Shown here piece after piece: positions 29,283 through 40,345 of a stretch of DNA of 64,000 nucleotides. Origin of the DNA: Romanomermis culicivorax (taxonomy: Eukaryota > Nematoda > Enoplea > Mermithida > Mermithidae). Where the stretch lies: NCBI GenBank assembly GCA_963922205.1, contig CAWUHX010000080.1:256814-320813 (forward strand). The letters run 5' to 3'. The notes under the pieces were generated by a model that saw only the letters and a list, made by a program, of their open reading frames with translations, was not told where the DNA came from and made no database searches. Made by a program: the position numbers and the translations under genes. Position 1 is the first letter of the stretch. The number at the start of each line of letters is the position of its first letter.

Positions 29283-30908
29283 AAAAGTCAGTCTAATGGT
29301 AATGCTGACCCATTATCACGCCTTCCTGATCCTAATTCCCTTGCTGGGGAGAGTATCGATGATACTCCCCTATACAGACCCGAGGGAGAGATTATGATGA
29401 TCTCCAATGGTGCTCAGCGCCTGGCGAGAACATTTCAAATGATCTCCGATGGTGCACAGCACCTGGCGAGATCATCCCAAAGGACCACCGATGGTGCGCA
29501 GCGCCTGGCGGGGTCTGAGTCTTATGTAGAGATATCACAGGATGCACAGCACCATGACCTTCTCGCAGCTCAATTTGAGGATCCGGAATTACCCTCCATT
29601 CTTAAGTCACTAAAACCCTACGGTGACCAGAATGATGTTAATGGCTACCACCGGTTGGATAACATCCTTCAGAAGTGGACAGGCGAGTCCAACAAGATTG
29701 TTGTTCCTCGATCAATGGTTACTACCATGATTGAGGCTCACCATGATGACATTCTTGCTGGACATTTTGGTGCAAAACGTACCGCGAGGCTTATAGCCCG
29801 CAGGTACCACTGGCCTTCCCGCAGTGCGGACGTCGAGTCCTTTTGTCAGCGATGTGATCTTTGCCAATGGAATAAACCCGCGAGACAGAAGACCTGTGCA
29901 ACTCTGAAACCGATCTCCATTACAAGACCGTTTCATCGAATGGGTATCGACTGTATGGGACCAATGACCACTAGTGAAAGTGGAAACCATTTTATTGTAG
30001 TCTTTATCGACTACTTTACCAAATGGGTTGAAGCTTTCGCTACTCGGGACATTACTGCGCAAACTGTAGCTCGACTTTTTGTTACACAAATTGTCTGCAG
30101 ACATGGGGCACCGCAGATTCTTCAGTCTGATCGTGGTACTGATTTCATATCCAAACTGATGACTGAAATCACTGCCATTTGTTCAACTAAGAAAATCCAC
30201 TCGACCGCTTATCACCCGATGACAAATGGAGAAGTGGAAAGAGCTAATCAAACGCTAGCTACACGGCTACGTATGTATGTCCACCAAGGTCATAGTGATT
30301 GGGATGAACACCTACTGTATTCTGTGTTCGCCGTCAACATTAGCATGAATGAGTCCACAGGGTATTCACCCTTTGAGCTCATGTATGGTCGTACCCCGAT
30401 GCTACCTGTTGATGCGGCGCTCTCATTCAACCCTCTGGCCCATATCATAGATGTTTCTACTTATGATATGGAGGTCAAACAGCATTTTACAAATGCCTTG
30501 ACCTTGATCCAGAGCCGAATTGAGAGATCACAGGTGGCTCATGCCAGATCTTACAATGGCATGGCATGAGATGTCTCCTACAAAGTTGGGGATCAGGTGC
30601 TCAAACTGCGTAACACCAGCAAACGTGGTCTGACGCCTAAATTGCTGCCCATTTATGATGGGCCCTACTTTGTCATGAATGTGGCATACCCCAATGTCAC
30701 TATTCAGCTTGAGACAGATCAAGAAGATACTGTGCATGTCAATCAGCTTAGACACTACATGTCACCTGCTCAGCCTACTGGAGTAGAGGAGATACCTTCC
30801 ACTTCACAGGTCATCGAGACAGCACCTTTGTTGATTCCATCAACAAACCGAGATTTTACACAAGATCTCATTGACCCACATCATGATGCAGAGGTCTCCG
30901 ACTCATAA
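29283..30908 (+). CDS. Integrase of element P
   Basis: After the RNase H tail and a small tandem peptide repeat comes an HHCC zinc region (HHDDILAGHFG ... CQRCDLC, 29735-29870). The rve core has D in GIDCMGP, D in QSDRGTDF and E in NGEVERANQTL. A TGA at 30567-30569 interrupts it, but the same frame continues to 30908 with a GPY/F-type module (YDGPYFVMN). Gene order RT-RNase H-integrase and the GPY/F module place the element in Ty3/gypsy. Broken by stops at 29280 and 30567 only. Confidence 0.92.
29397..29522 (+). repeat. Three 42-bp in-frame tandem repeats in pol
   Basis: Units start at 29397, 29439 and 29481. Each encodes a 14-residue peptide of the form MIS(N/D)GAQ(R/H)LAR----. They lie between RNase H and integrase, where a spacer is tolerated. 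Confidence 0.9.
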
Positions 30909-31379
30909 TCAGGCCGCTCCTCTCTTCTTTACTTACGGACAGGGTCGTCCTTTTTCGAAGGAGGGCTGGGCCCCTCACTGAATACCCACTCCTGCTCCAT
31001 GCTGGGACAGCAGTGTAAAGAAGAGAATGAGCAGCGATCAATGCATCCAACTAGGGTATTGCCTCAAATCCCAGGCGCATCCGTGCGATAGCCTATATCT
31101 GGCCTCTAAAATTTTTCTTTTAGTCTCGTTTCAGATTTCACAAATCAATCGATAATTGGCAACTTCACCAATCTGATCAATTGACGTCAGCAACTCCACG
31201 CATCTCCAATTGACGTTAGCAACTCCACGCACCATTGACATAATTCCGCAAGCCAAAATGCACTGAAAAACCACTGGACCATTGACCACCTGCCATCACC
31301 ATCACCTGAACGTTTGACCTCCACTGACATGCTGCATACCAACACAAGGACAAGGACCCCCTTTTTCGAAGGACTGGCG
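30909..31379 (+). other. 3' non-coding region of element P with CRE-like repeats
   Basis: TTGACGTCAGCAACTCCACGCA at 31181 and TTGACGTTAGCAACTCCACGCA at 31210 (29 nt apart) repeat the core of the leader hairpin array. A purine-rich TTTTTCGAAGGA(C/G) motif occurs twice (near 30951 and 31362); the second lies just before the 3' LTR and may be the polypurine tract. No gene. Confidence 0.6.
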
Positions 31380-32489
31380 TGTCAGGTGCCGATGAATTTC
31401 GTTGAAAGTCACGTGATTCACATCACAATTTTTTGTTATGTTTTTCCTTACCTTTTGTGTTACAGTAATTCACATCAATTTTGCGTTTCATTTTTATAAT
31501 TTTTACATGCAATTTATGTGTGTACTTTTTATGTTTCGTTTCTGTTTCTGTTTGCGCACTTTTATTTCTGTTTCGATTTATTTTTTTGTTATACATGTAG
31601 ACTACGGTATGTGCCCGCTAGTCAAGAATTTCTATTAGAGATATGCTCTCCGAGCTCATCGCTGTGATTGGAGCACAACGAGCACCTCTTATCAGTAAAA
31701 ACTAGCGACATTTCACAACGTGAAAGGACTAGTTTGAAATTCTCACTAGTGATGTTCCTATGTTGAGCATGGAGAGAGAAAACTCGCCCCAATGCTTAAC
31801 GTTGTGAACTGGAAAATGTCTATGTGACCATAGGCATCTTCTGCAACAATTTCCGCTGCAGAAGTTAGCTTGGGGGAATGTTAACTCCGCCCAAGGCATA
31901 CTGTAGTTTATGGAGCCCTTTAAAAGTGCATGTTTTGTTAGTTTGTCACTCATTATTGGGCCTAACTGGTGAAGCATCTTTTTAGCCTTGCATCTTGCGT
32001 TTTGCCGTTCGTCATTATTATTATATTGTTATATTGTCAACTGCGTTCGCCGCTCGTCCAATAAATTTGCATACACTCGCCTCCGGCCTTTATATATATT
32101 ACCAGCTACAGTAGACCGACTGTAGGAGCTCAACCCCCCAAGGCCGTTAATCGAGAACCCCGTCCCCCTCATCAAGGAAATGTTTGATATCACCGCCTGC
32201 CGATCTGCAGCTGCATTACCCCACGCTGAATTGCTCGGATTCCCGTACCTGTTCATCGCTGTCAGTAGGACACCACGCTTTGACCCCCAGAACCCCTCGC
32301 CCAGCGCCGAGTACTTTGAGAAGAGGATTTAGTGAGTCTTCTCAGGGGTTGTTATTGTTGAGGGTATATTTGTGGGAGTCTCCCCTTAGCTAGTTTCCCT
32401 CGGAAGTACCCTCAGTTGAGAAAGCCCTCAGACCCTTAAGGTCAGGGCCAATAAGGGGATTTAGGTTAACAATTGGGTCCCCTACAGTA
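31380..32489 (+). repeat. 3' LTR of element P (end truncated or abutted by element M)
   Basis: Starts TGTCAGGTGCCGATG and matches 2147-3260. Identity runs up to CCTACAGTATG, where the LTR of element M begins (TG at 32490). It differs from the 5' LTR by scattered substitutions. Confidence 0.85.
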
Positions 32490-33082
32490 TGTTATATGTT
32501 GTTTTGGGTCGGGGCGGAGATGATGCGGCGTGAGCAGGATTGGGATTCCGAGGTTGCGTCCTTAATGTACGTGCGTCCCATGCCCACGTTTACCCGATAA
32601 CCTAATTACTAGTACTTGAACCCCGACGATGATTAACCCAACAATTAAAGAAAGCTTAGTTTCTTTAGTTGTCTCCCTTATTTCTCAATACTAAGAGGCG
32701 AAGGAGCTTTCCTACCTATTTATTATTATACGATAAAAGTACGAAAAAACTTACGTGACAAAACGCGACGGGCGAGGCGAAGAGAAAAGAATAACAATAA
32801 ATCGACTCCCACGCACGGGCGAGAAAAGACGAGAAGACGTGGTGGGAGGCTGCTAATATGTACTAGTGGTGGCCGGCGGGGCGCACAACTAGTAAGAAAA
32901 AAAAAGGCACACAAAAAATACGTTAATCAATAAGTGAAGAGAGAGACCAGGGCACGCGTACTGACGTGGGCTACAGTAAGATGGCCACTGGTGGTCCGCG
33001 TTGCTCTCCCCACTTGCCACCTGCGGGCCTGTGACGTATTTTGACAAAACAATGAAAAATCGGCGGAAAACACACTACAACA
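32490..33082 (-). repeat. 3' LTR of element M, copy 1
   Basis: On the minus strand it starts TGTTGTAGTG (33082) and ends CAACATATAACA (32490), with an AATAAA at 32724-32719. A purine tract AAGGGGGGAGGGG (33098-33083) lies directly before its start, as expected for a polypurine tract. The partner 5' LTR lies beyond the right edge of the window. Confidence 0.8.
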
Positions 33083-33098
33083 CCCCTCCCCCCTTGCA
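33083..33098 (-). promoter_or_regulatory. Polypurine tract of element M, copy 1
   Basis: AAGGGGGGAGGGG on the minus strand directly abuts the TG of the 3' LTR. It would prime plus-strand DNA synthesis. Confidence 0.7.
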
Positions 33099-33490
33099 GT
33101 AGATCGCCCTAAGCGATCGTCAAGAAATGCCAAAAATCATGCAAGGGGAAGGGCTCCGCCACTACAGGCCGTCACCGGGGTTGCCGAAGAATTCTTTGGC
33201 GTCACACAGCGGGGCCGGCGGAGTTGTTGGGGTAGTTTGAGCCGATGTTTGGGGCGGCGACCATAAGCCCAGCGGGGAAGTGTACGGACAAAACGGGGCA
33301 AGTGGGGGCGTATAGCGGGCCACCGGCGGTCAACTTACTGTGTGTTTGCAGCGTCGGCTGCACGTGCGCTGGAAACTAGTACAAAAGTATAAAGCAAAAT
33401 GAGATTAGAAATAAAACAACCAGATGAAAAATGAGGTTAAGACACACAAAAACGAAGAAAAAACAGTGTTACTGTACAAAAAGCTCTTGT
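33099..33490. other. 3' untranslated region of element M, copy 1
   Basis: About 390 bp between the stop of the env-position ORF and the polypurine tract. No gene seen. Confidence 0.5.
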
Positions 33491-36400
33491 TCAATGGCGG
33501 CGACGGTAACGAGTATCGGATGCGGAGCGGTGATTTCGTGGAGGATCGCTGCGGTCGCGTTCGTTTCGTCGGTAGCGATCGTTGTGGTAGCCGTGGGGAT
33601 CGTATGGGTCGTCGTGACCATCAAAACGGACGTTACGGGAATAGCGGGATCGACCGTAGTCAGAGGTATCCCGGCGGCGCGACGATGAGGTTGACGTTTG
33701 AAGTTGAAGCAGCGAGAGCGGGTTCACGCCCGGAGCTGGCAACTGAGTGGCAATTAACAACGGTCTGTCGGACGGCGTCCCTGTTGGCGGCAATGGTCGC
33801 GGTGGCAAAAGATTCCACCGGGCCGAAAAGTCGTGCCGACGCAGCAGGGGCGCGGGGCGATCCGTCTCGCTGTGGTACTGCAAATAAATTCTTCGGATGT
33901 CGGCGATTTCGGGCGGCTGTGGAAACGATGCGTAGCTCGGGTAAGCCATCCAGCTGTCGATGAGTCCGACAGCCGTGTTATAGGCTTGGAGCAGGCACGA
34001 AGGATTATCCAGGCCGCAGGCTTCGTATAGGAAAAGGGTCAAGTGGGCGGTGTGAACGGCGTCAACGACGCCGAGCTCCTCGGCCCAAAGACCGGCGACC
34101 CATTTCAATATCACCGTGGCGACGGCGTGCGAGATCGGGGGTTGTTGTTCTACGTATGTGGGGCGATAATGGTCGCGGAAATATTGGTACAGCGCCAGCG
34201 AAGCGTTCGTGGCGCATATGTGCACGGGCATGATGATATGAATGCGAAGGCGCCCGAAAAAATTGATCAGCACCATTTCGTGCAGCGTGCGTGGTGAGAA
34301 AAATTCGACGGTTGGGTCAATATGTGGCGGGTAGCCCGGTGTGACGATCGTAACGCAATGCGCGTGTAATTCGGCAAGTGTGTAGCCTCGCTAGGCAACC
34401 GGGGTTTGATGGCTGGTGCAGAACTTGGTGGCAACGGAGCTCCAAGAACCGGTTTAGTGGCGATGATCATTTGCGGCTTTTTGAACGCAGTAACCGGAGC
34501 CGACGTCGGGGCCGTAGGCGGCAGCGACGTGGTGTGGGTTACCGTGGTCGTTATGGCGGTTGTCCGAGCCGTAGGCGGCTGCGACGTTACCGTAGGCGTA
34601 GTCGAGGGTGTTGCGGGCTCCACGTCCATAGGAGGCGGTGGAAGCAGAGCTTTGAATTCATCTTTCGGCGGATTTTTCAGGGCTTCCAGGCGGCGTTGGA
34701 TTTCGGCGTCCCGATGCAGCGGACTGATAAAGTCCGTCAACTTGGGCGGTGACCGGCGGAACTGATGGCGGTGCGCTTCTTCGTAAAAACCGGTCGTATG
34801 TACCTTACGTGTTTGTTCACTTTGCGTACGATGCGGCGGTGCGTCATCGCGGCGTTCGTGTTGGCGGCTTTCCCTGCCAGTTGGTGGAGTTTGTTTCGTT
34901 TCTCTACGGTGGCGGTCATCACGGGAGTGAGACTCGTGGCGTGAACGATGGCTGTCGGGTTTGTGAGCAGGCGGCGGTTTCGTTGCCTGTTTTGGAAGAA
35001 TCGCGCTTGGGTTTCGGCGTTGACGTGGCGTGCGAAGAGCGTTCAGCTTCTCCGCGGGCTCTCTGTTTATCGCGTTGTTCGCGGCGTCGAGTGGTGCGTT
35101 CGCTGGGCGTTCGGCCGCGCTCAGCACGCGAGGTGCTGGGTGGCGGCGTACGCCGCGTACTCGGTTCATCCGTTGTTCTTGTTTTGTGAGATTTGCGGTA
35201 TGCCGATTCTTCCTGGAGCTGTTGTTTTCGTTTAATTGAGTGTTCATACCGACCGGGTCGTCGGATAGGATTACCGTAGCGATCTAGAGCCGGCACAGAC
35301 GTGCTGGATGCCTGTGGGGTTTGGACATCCACAGGCGCCGTCGGCGGCACTAGAATCGCTGGTTGCGACGGTTGCTGAGTCGGTTGTGGTTGCGATGTGA
35401 CCGGCGGCGGTAACGGAGCCGGTGGTTGCACTACGGGTTGGGCCATCGCGGGAGCTATTTGAGCTACTTGCGGGGCCGGGGCGATCAACGTCGGTGGCGG
35501 CAACAAAATTTGTTGTATCTGTTCTTTCAACGCTTCGGGGAAATCTTTCCACTGATGTTCGGGAAACAGCATACCGGGCGGCAGTGGCGGAAAATGATAC
35601 GCGGCGAGTGCTGCGGCCAAGGCGTCCCATTGCGTAGCTGAAATAATTTGTTGAGAGAAACGTACGGGAGCACTATACCTGGCCGCGGCAACAGTAGCAA
35701 TGAGCGGAGGTCCCGGCAAAACTGCCGGCGTCGCCAAATATATTCGTGGATCCACGGCGGGTGCCGTGGTGATTGTCGTAGCAATTGGTTCCATAGAGGC
35801 GACGTCCATAGACCTGGATTGATCCACCGTACTTTCTTCGGGTATGTCGGTCAACATTTGTTCTGACGTCAACGTCTCGGAGTCAATCGCGGCGGGTTGG
35901 ACGGGTGTAGACTCGTCCATCGGAGCCGGGGCAATGTTGGAAATTTCATCGAGCGTCAATTTCAAGAAATCCTTGATTTGCACGGCAGTTGCCGTTATAT
36001 CGGAAGGCGCGGCTGCCATAGGAAGGGCCGACACGTCTGTTGACGGCGGCAGCTTCGCTATGTTGAGGTCAAAGATTGGCGTTTCGAGGAGTTCGTCGTC
36101 GGCGGGTTCGACTTCGACGTCGATAGGGCGGTCGAGGAGTTCCTCGGCGGTGAGCGTTTGCACCGAAGCCGTAGTCGGCATGGGGTACGCATACACCGGC
36201 GCGGGGAACGAAAAACGGTTTTGGTAGTCGATGAGCGCGATGAACGTTGAATAAAAATGGAAACGGCTGTGTGGATTGGCCGTGTAGTCCTGTTCATCGA
36301 TTTCAATTTCTTCGACCGACGTTTCCATATGAAAGTTTTCGTTGAACACAATCGGGCGTAACGCAAAGCGATTGCAAATGTACGTGCCTGGATCGCTAGA

Positions 36401-38682
36401 AAAACTGGGCTCGCGTTCCGGGATGCGGTTCATCCAATTCGTGAGAAGCGAATTGGGGTTGCCGTCGCTGCGGTACCACATGCACTCGTAAAACGCGGCG
36501 CGGATGTCTGGCGTCATAGATTGAGCGTGGCGGAGGAGGACGTCGTTGACGAAGGCGTATTCCGCGGCGGAACATGGTGGAGCTGGGAGTGCGGCTAACG
36601 GCATAAAAGACGTTAGCTTTCGGAACCACTCTCCGTCAACCTGTAAAAAGTTAAGGATGGTTGAAGGGTGATAACGATAATGGGTACCGTTATAAGTGCG
36701 CTCGCGTAGGGGTTGGTGGGCGGCTACGCGTTCTGTCCAAAGATCGTCAACTTCGTGAGGGAGCGGCGGTAAGTTGGGGTCGTTGTATGGCATACGATCG
36801 CGGACGGCCAACTTGTATATCGGTGAAAGCGGAAAGTTGAGCAGCTCAATGATCCGATGGATGAGATTGCTTTTCATAGCCGACGTGACGCCTACTTGGA
36901 GACGTTTGGGATCATCGAACACCGATTGTGGTTTTAGAGCCGGATCTTCGTCATCGGAAACGTCTGGTGACTTGTTCCATTCGTCCTTCTGTTTCTTTTT
37001 CTTCTTCTTCGGCACTTTTGGAACGGGGAGAAGCTTCGGGTGAGTTGTTCGCGTCAAGGGTTTGACGTCCCGGAAGCCGTTGGGAACCGTTCCTAACAGA
37101 AAGACCGACCGTGGTCGGACGATGTGCAATCATACATGAAAAATTTATAAGCCGAAAGAACTTCATCTCGCATGATTGCGGGTAAGGCCACTTGCGATGT
37201 CGTCGGGTATATTCGGTTGGCGTAGTCGGGGGCAGGACATCCGACAGCGCGACGTTGTGAAAAGTTGCGATGACGTATTCGGCGAGATGGTCGATTTCGG
37301 CGGCATCCAACGAGTCATGGGGAAACAACGCGGGAGCGTTGTAGACCTCGGGGATGAAGCCGTAACGACCAAATGCCAAGAACAATAGCAGCAGATAATA
37401 GGCGTCGAGGGCCGCGTAGGCCAGGACGTCGGATTGCAGGAACGACGTTGTTGGGTTGTTGAAAAAGCGTAGTGCTCCGGGAAAGCGTAAAGTGAGCTTT
37501 GACACGTCCAGCGCCCACATTGCCGAAACTGTGGCTTTGAGCGTGCGTTTTTCTGGAAAGAAACCGATTCCTCGTGCCAACTCATACAATGACGGGGATA
37601 TGTCGATGTTGCAAATGACGCGGTACGTGTCGAAGTGGATTGCTTTCACGACGGGGTCTTTGTTCTTCTTTTGTCGGTCGGTTCGGAATTGGGTTCCCAG
37701 AAGCGCGTAGATTCCCGCCCAGTCGTCGGCTCCATCGAAAGAGACTACGATGGTGTGGTCGCCGTCGACTAGGGCGAAAAGCGCGGTCCAGTCTTCCGGG
37801 GTGGCGGTGAACGTTTCGAAGACGAACATCGTGCCATTCGGGAACGCAAGTTGAACGTAGCGGGGGTAACTAGACGCCGTGGGGTCGGCTGGCATTTGTA
37901 CGGTGAATTGAAACTGTTTGAAGTCAGCAGCCGTGATTGATTCGGTGTCAAAGCCGCCAGCGTGTAGCCGCGGAAGTTTGGTGTGGGTTGGGTGGCCAAG
38001 GCCTGCCCCAAACTTCCGGGTGAAAGGAATATCGGCGGCGGCAAGACGTTCGGGGGTCACGCCTACATGGAAATGTACCACGACTCCAAATCGGCGACGC
38101 GAGTCAAGCGTTTGACGTTGTTTTCTAAAACAAGAGCGAATGCGATACTCATCAGTCAGCACATGGGGACACCACGTCGAATGAGCGACAATGGCGTTTG
38201 AAGGATGATGTAAATGTGAATCAGGAGGGAGGCGTTGTGGGTGTTTCAATCCGCTAGTAGGAAACATGCTTTGAGGCGGCGTTGGCTTGGGCGGCGATGT
38301 CACCTTGATGGGCGCATTTGGACAACTGGATCGGGCTACGATAGCGAGATAACGAGAGTTGTGGTATGCGGAAATCAAAGCAGCAGCCGGTTGTGGACTG
38401 AGGAGGCCACAACTTGACGATGACGGGATCGCGGCGGCTGACCATGGAACTCTGACCCAAGACTACAGAGGGGGAGATACCCATGGGGGTCCCAAGCAAA
38501 AGCATGCAAGTATAAGCAGCAAAAGCATAAAATGAGAAAATACCGTCGCAGGCGAAACTTAGATCGTTCTGGTGGGGCTGCTGTTCGGCCCACCGGACGT
38601 ATCGTTCGTTGACGTTTATCGATTCACGATACGGCGGAGGCTCGTCGGCCGTGGAGGTTGATCCCGTCGACGGCGTCGTCAT
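33491..38682 (-). CDS. Element M env-position ORF with DEDDy 3'-5' exonuclease domain, copy 1 (frameshifted)
   Basis: Starts at the ATG at 38682 ([11 protein letters not shown], with PPPY at about residue 15-18) and runs leftward in several overlapping frames: 38682-38254, 38378-36951, 37129-34919, 35247-34267 and 34276-33491. The exonuclease domain lies at about 37960-37350 (see the fuller account for 53686-58875). The C-terminal half is Pro-rich, then Arg/Ser/Asp-rich. In this copy a missing A near 37094 and a missing G near 37224 split the frame that is open in copy 2, while the N-terminal joining region is less broken than in copy 2. Sequence errors at a low-coverage contig end are the likely cause. 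Confidence 0.75.
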
Positions 38683-39191
38683 TTTGAAAAAATAAAATTT
38701 TTGAGAGCGGCTTGAAAATGCGACTATTGCTGATGGAAGCGAAAGATGGAAATGAAATAGTAAAAGAATAAGCCGCTGAAAGGTGAAGAAAGTGTAAAGT
38801 AGGAAAATGCAAACACTATCATCACGAAAAGCAACACAAACACCACTGTGTTAATGGAGAGTAAAATCAACCTTTCCCAATTAGTCTTATGAGAGTGATA
38901 GCGGCCAGGGTCGGGCGGAAGTAAACCGAATGGCCTCGCGCCAAACAGAACCTAACATTAAAGAAGAAACCCCCTCCTATTGTGAAAGTGTGGGAACCGG
39001 GGCAGGATGTAAAGTGACATTGTAGAGTCGGCTGAAGGCAAAAACGACGGATTGAGTGGAAACGTGTTGAAACTGCCATGCGTCCTTGCTCGTTATCGAG
39101 GTCGCCATGATCTAAATTAAACAAACATAAAGATTATTTACAACGCGGCGTGATGGAGCGCCGTATCACAAAAGAAAAATTTCAAAGCGAA
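38683..39191. other. Spacer between pol and exonuclease ORF of element M, copy 1
   Basis: About 500 bp. A 43-codon ATG frame on the minus strand near 39110-38980 is possible but unsupported; otherwise I see nothing. Confidence 0.4.
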
Positions 39192-39817
39192 CTATTGCCG
39201 GCGAGAAGTGTGGAGCGTGCGGGGTCCACCTTCTTCGTTGTCAAATGCATTCTTTGCCGGTCGTGGGACGAACGGTTTTAGAAGTGTGATGGAGACGGTC
39301 TGCGGGCGGCCGGGCGCGTCGAGTGTGTCAATGGCAACAACGTTTTCGGCTGTGCGGGAGGCGTCCGTGATGAGGAAAGGCCCAATGAAGTCGGGTTGAA
39401 TCTTGTTGGCTTTTCGCGTGTTGGTCAAAAGAACTAAGTCGTTGACGGCGAAATCGCGTTTTCAAGCTTTGCGGTCAAAATATTCTTTGCTGGCGGCTGC
39501 GGCATCGAGGTTAGCTTTGATCTTTTCGTGCATCTTGAGTTGGGCTTGCGTTAGAATATGTTGATAAGCGTCGTAATTCAACGGCAAGGTGAGGCGGCGG
39601 GCGCAGTCGTAGTCAAAGGTGATGCGCGGTTCATATCCTCGTAATAAACTGAACGGCGAATGGCGTGTGGCTGTATGCGGCGTGGCGTTGTAAGCAAACA
39701 CGGCGTAGGGCAGGTAGCGCTTCCAGTTGTCTGGATCGTCGGCGGTATACTTTTCGAGTTGGGCGATCAATGTTTGATTGAAACGTTCGACCATTCCGTT
39801 GCACTGGGGGTGGTACG
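39192..39817 (-). CDS. Element M pol, integrase C-terminus only, copy 1 (cut by gap)
   Basis: Contains the end of the integrase core ([10 protein letters not shown] is cut by the gap edge), an in-frame TGA at 39462-39464 and a GPF-type module (FIGPFLITD) to 39192. The rest is missing because the contig ends here; the full gene is at 59384-64000. Confidence 0.85.
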
Positions 39818-39917
39818 NNNNNNNNNNNNNNNNNNNNNNNNNNNNNNNNNNNNNNNNNNNNNNNNNNNNNNNNNNNNNNNNNNNNNNNNNNNNNNNNNNN
39901 NNNNNNNNNNNNNNNNN
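39818..39917. other. Assembly gap of exactly 100 N
   Basis: A round-number gap that conventionally means unknown size. The sequence on its left continues, without loss, at 60010, so the gap is not biological. Confidence 0.99.
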
Positions 39918-39942
39918 AGCAGTGGTATCAACGCAGAGTACT
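39918..39942 (+). other. Library adapter remnant (SMART/ultra-low-input PCR adapter)
   Basis: The 25 bases after the gap (AGCAGTGGTATCAACGCAGA plus GTACT) match the template-switch/PCR adapter used in SMART cDNA and in amplified ultra-low-input long-read libraries. Genomic sequence resumes at 39943, equal to 19748. Confidence 0.97.
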
Positions 39943-40345
39943 ACAATGCATCCTATTGTTGTTCGGAGATGTGAGGCCTTACAAACCGCACATCTGGCAT
40001 CTGCAACAACTGCATCTCATATCATTGTTGTAGGGTAACTGAGACTCAGCTATTACCTTATGATGTCAACAACGGCAATGCTCCGTGTTGTCATAGCAGG
40101 GTTGCTGGCCTTAGGGCCCTATCTACTGATGTCCATCATGATAAGTCTCTATTCCAGTATCAGAATTAAGACTTTACAGTCTTAATCTGGCGCCAGCAAC
40201 GGCGATGCCCTGTATTGCCGTAAGAAGTCTGTAGCGGTAGGCTCATACTTTTTGGTGTACATACTGCAATATGAGACTATGGCACCTACGTGTGGTGGTG
40301 TATATCACATCTTTTAACGTCAGCACCGGGTTACTGTGGGTTTCC
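39943..40345 (+). repeat. 66-bp hairpin array, copy 2 (units 7-13 only)
   Basis: Same sequence as 19748-20150; the first six units are absent because the contig starts at the adapter. Confidence 0.85.

Larger units (their letters stand above)
2147..32489 (+). mobile_element. Element P: long Ty3/gypsy-type LTR element interrupted by a Polinton
   Basis: The same LTR-like sequence of about 1.1 kb lies at 2147 and 31380, both starting TGTCA(C/G)GTGCCGA. Between them, in one orientation, lie gag, env-like, retropepsin, RT-RNase H and integrase regions. The Polinton at 3539-17979 sits in the leader. Removing it and one target copy rejoins a short repeat motif (AATGTGAC at 3520, 17992 and 18018, spaced 25 and 26 nt), which supports one original element of about 15.9 kb. 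The two LTRs differ by scattered substitutions and the coding regions contain many stops, so the copy is old. No target duplication is visible, partly because element M interrupts the 3' end. Confidence 0.85.
19748..39817. repeat. 20-kb near-identical segment, copy 1 (likely false duplication)
   Basis: 20,070 bp that recur at 39943-60009 (20,067 bp). The offset is a constant 195 until about 37093. After that, nine small discrepancies occur before 39153 (net -3 in copy 2), nearly all in homopolymers. Copy 1 ends at the 100-N gap. Confidence 0.95.

Noticed and set aside
33424..38417. Many plus-strand frames (for example 33424-33963, 34378-35235, 36774-37043)
   Set aside because: Antisense shadows of the GC-rich exonuclease ORF of element M; Arg/Gly/Val-biased as expected for antisense of Pro/Ser/Arg-rich coding.
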